Of a stretch of DNA of 40,997 bases, positions 40,604 to 40,997 are shown piece by piece. The DNA is from JBCAWW01 sp039024315 (GTDB lineage Bacteria; Bacteroidota; Bacteroidia; J057): contig JBCCQN010000057.1 in assembly GCA_039024315.1 (NCBI GenBank), positions 1-40,997 of the forward strand, given 5' to 3'. The translations under genes and the position numbers were made by a program. A model generated the notes under the pieces. The model had not been told where the DNA came from. It saw only the letters and a program-made list of their open reading frames with translations, and made no database searches. Each line of letters opens with the position of its first letter. The stretch's first letter is position 1.

Positions 40604-40777
40604 TTAATAAGCTTATCTAATAAAGGTCAGCCCCGCCCCGCCACCCTTAGCACCCTTAAAACCTTCGTTTTCGGGAAACCCCTCACTAGCAAGCTTAGCC
40701 CAACCCATACTGCACTCTCAGATTTATTGGTTAAGTTATCTTTTGTGTGCCAGAGATGGAATCATAAGCATACAAGT

Positions 40778-40997
40778 ATGAAACACTATTACTTATTGTT
40801 GTGGGTATTGTTGATCCCTGCTCTTCTTTTGGGGCAGGAAAATAGTAGCAAATCCAAATCAGAGAGTTATCGCAAAGCCCGCAAGAGACATGCGACTATG
40901 CAAATCAATGGGCTATATGATGGAGGAGTATTACTGGTTCGCCTCAAGACCAAGCAAACCACTATCGACGCTCTCAGAGAGCGAGGAAAGTCTGAAA
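40778..40997 (+). CDS. Secreted protein of unknown function (5' part, runs off the window)
   Basis: An open frame from ATG 40778 to the window edge, about 73 codons. It begins with a signal peptide (MKHYYLLLWVLLIPALLLGQ), then a Lys/Ser/Arg-rich stretch (KSKSESYRKARKRHA) and MQINGLYDGGVLLVRLKTKQ. No family recognised from this part. The 174-base gap before it shows no clear hairpin or gene. Confidence 0.7.
   Translation, partial: MKHYYLLLWVLLIPALLLGQENSSKSKSESYRKARKRHATMQINGLYDGGVLLVRLKTKQTTIDALRERGKSE

Overview
The window looks like the chromosome of a Bacteroidota bacterium, probably a Saprospiria-type or related aquatic lineage. The pointers are a secreted protein with a C-terminal type IX secretion (T9SS) sorting domain, many short lipoproteins with a Bacteroidota-style lipobox, a DUF1460 protein, a CarboxypepD_reg-like protein with a CxxC zinc-ribbon-like head, WG and PD40 repeat lipoproteins, hardly any Shine-Dalgarno sites, and a few TAnnTTTG -7 boxes. 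I saw no rRNA, tRNA, CRISPR array, prophage, insertion sequence or transposase.

Layout. 0-4.5 kb: the tail of an unknown gene, a secreted DUF1460 protein, a CarboxypepD_reg-like protein, a three-gene run (TfoX/YjbR-like, VOC, methyltransferase) and a lipoprotein. 4.8-9.3 kb: a YHYH lipoprotein, then a rightward run of MFS transporter, GNAT, ClbS/DfsB, hypothetical and TonB-C proteins. 9.5-13.7 kb: sulfatase, lipoprotein-anchored VOC protein, DinB protein, NAD-dependent epimerase. 14-19 kb: an AT-richer stretch with an attC-like palindrome, a WG-repeat lipoprotein, a beta-lactamase-fold gene broken by an in-frame TAG, a PD40 lipoprotein and another lipoprotein. 19-24 kb: a CobW-family GTPase lacking its CxCC motif, then a leftward PhyH dioxygenase-SDR-Dabb operon divergent from an AraC regulator. 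24.5-32.2 kb: a molybdopterin oxidoreductase, a translationally coupled alpha/beta hydrolase and TIM-barrel glycosidase-like protein, a methyltransferase, a lipocalin-like lipoprotein, a transglutaminase-like protein and a DUF2007 protein. 33-38 kb: the T9SS protein, FabH, a Rieske/ThDP-enzyme fusion, and a convergent NADP-binding gene frameshifted at a poly-A tract. 38.7-41 kb: an outer-membrane-like protein, a DJ-1/PfpI protein divergent from an HxlR regulator, and the start of a secreted protein.

The strongest unexplained signal lies mainly between the genes. Family A is a ~125-bp element in eight copies on both strands, with inverted TTAAGTACT-type ends and an inner palindrome that varies by paired changes. 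Family B is a ~19-base REP-like hairpin (CTGC-TTC-GCAG followed by AACGCTTA) in more than fifteen copies with covarying stems. B often flanks A, forms inverted pairs, and also lies inside four coding sequences in different frames. Two copies of A supply the stop codon of a neighbouring gene. The most unusual single protein is the Rieske-ThDP fusion next to fabH.
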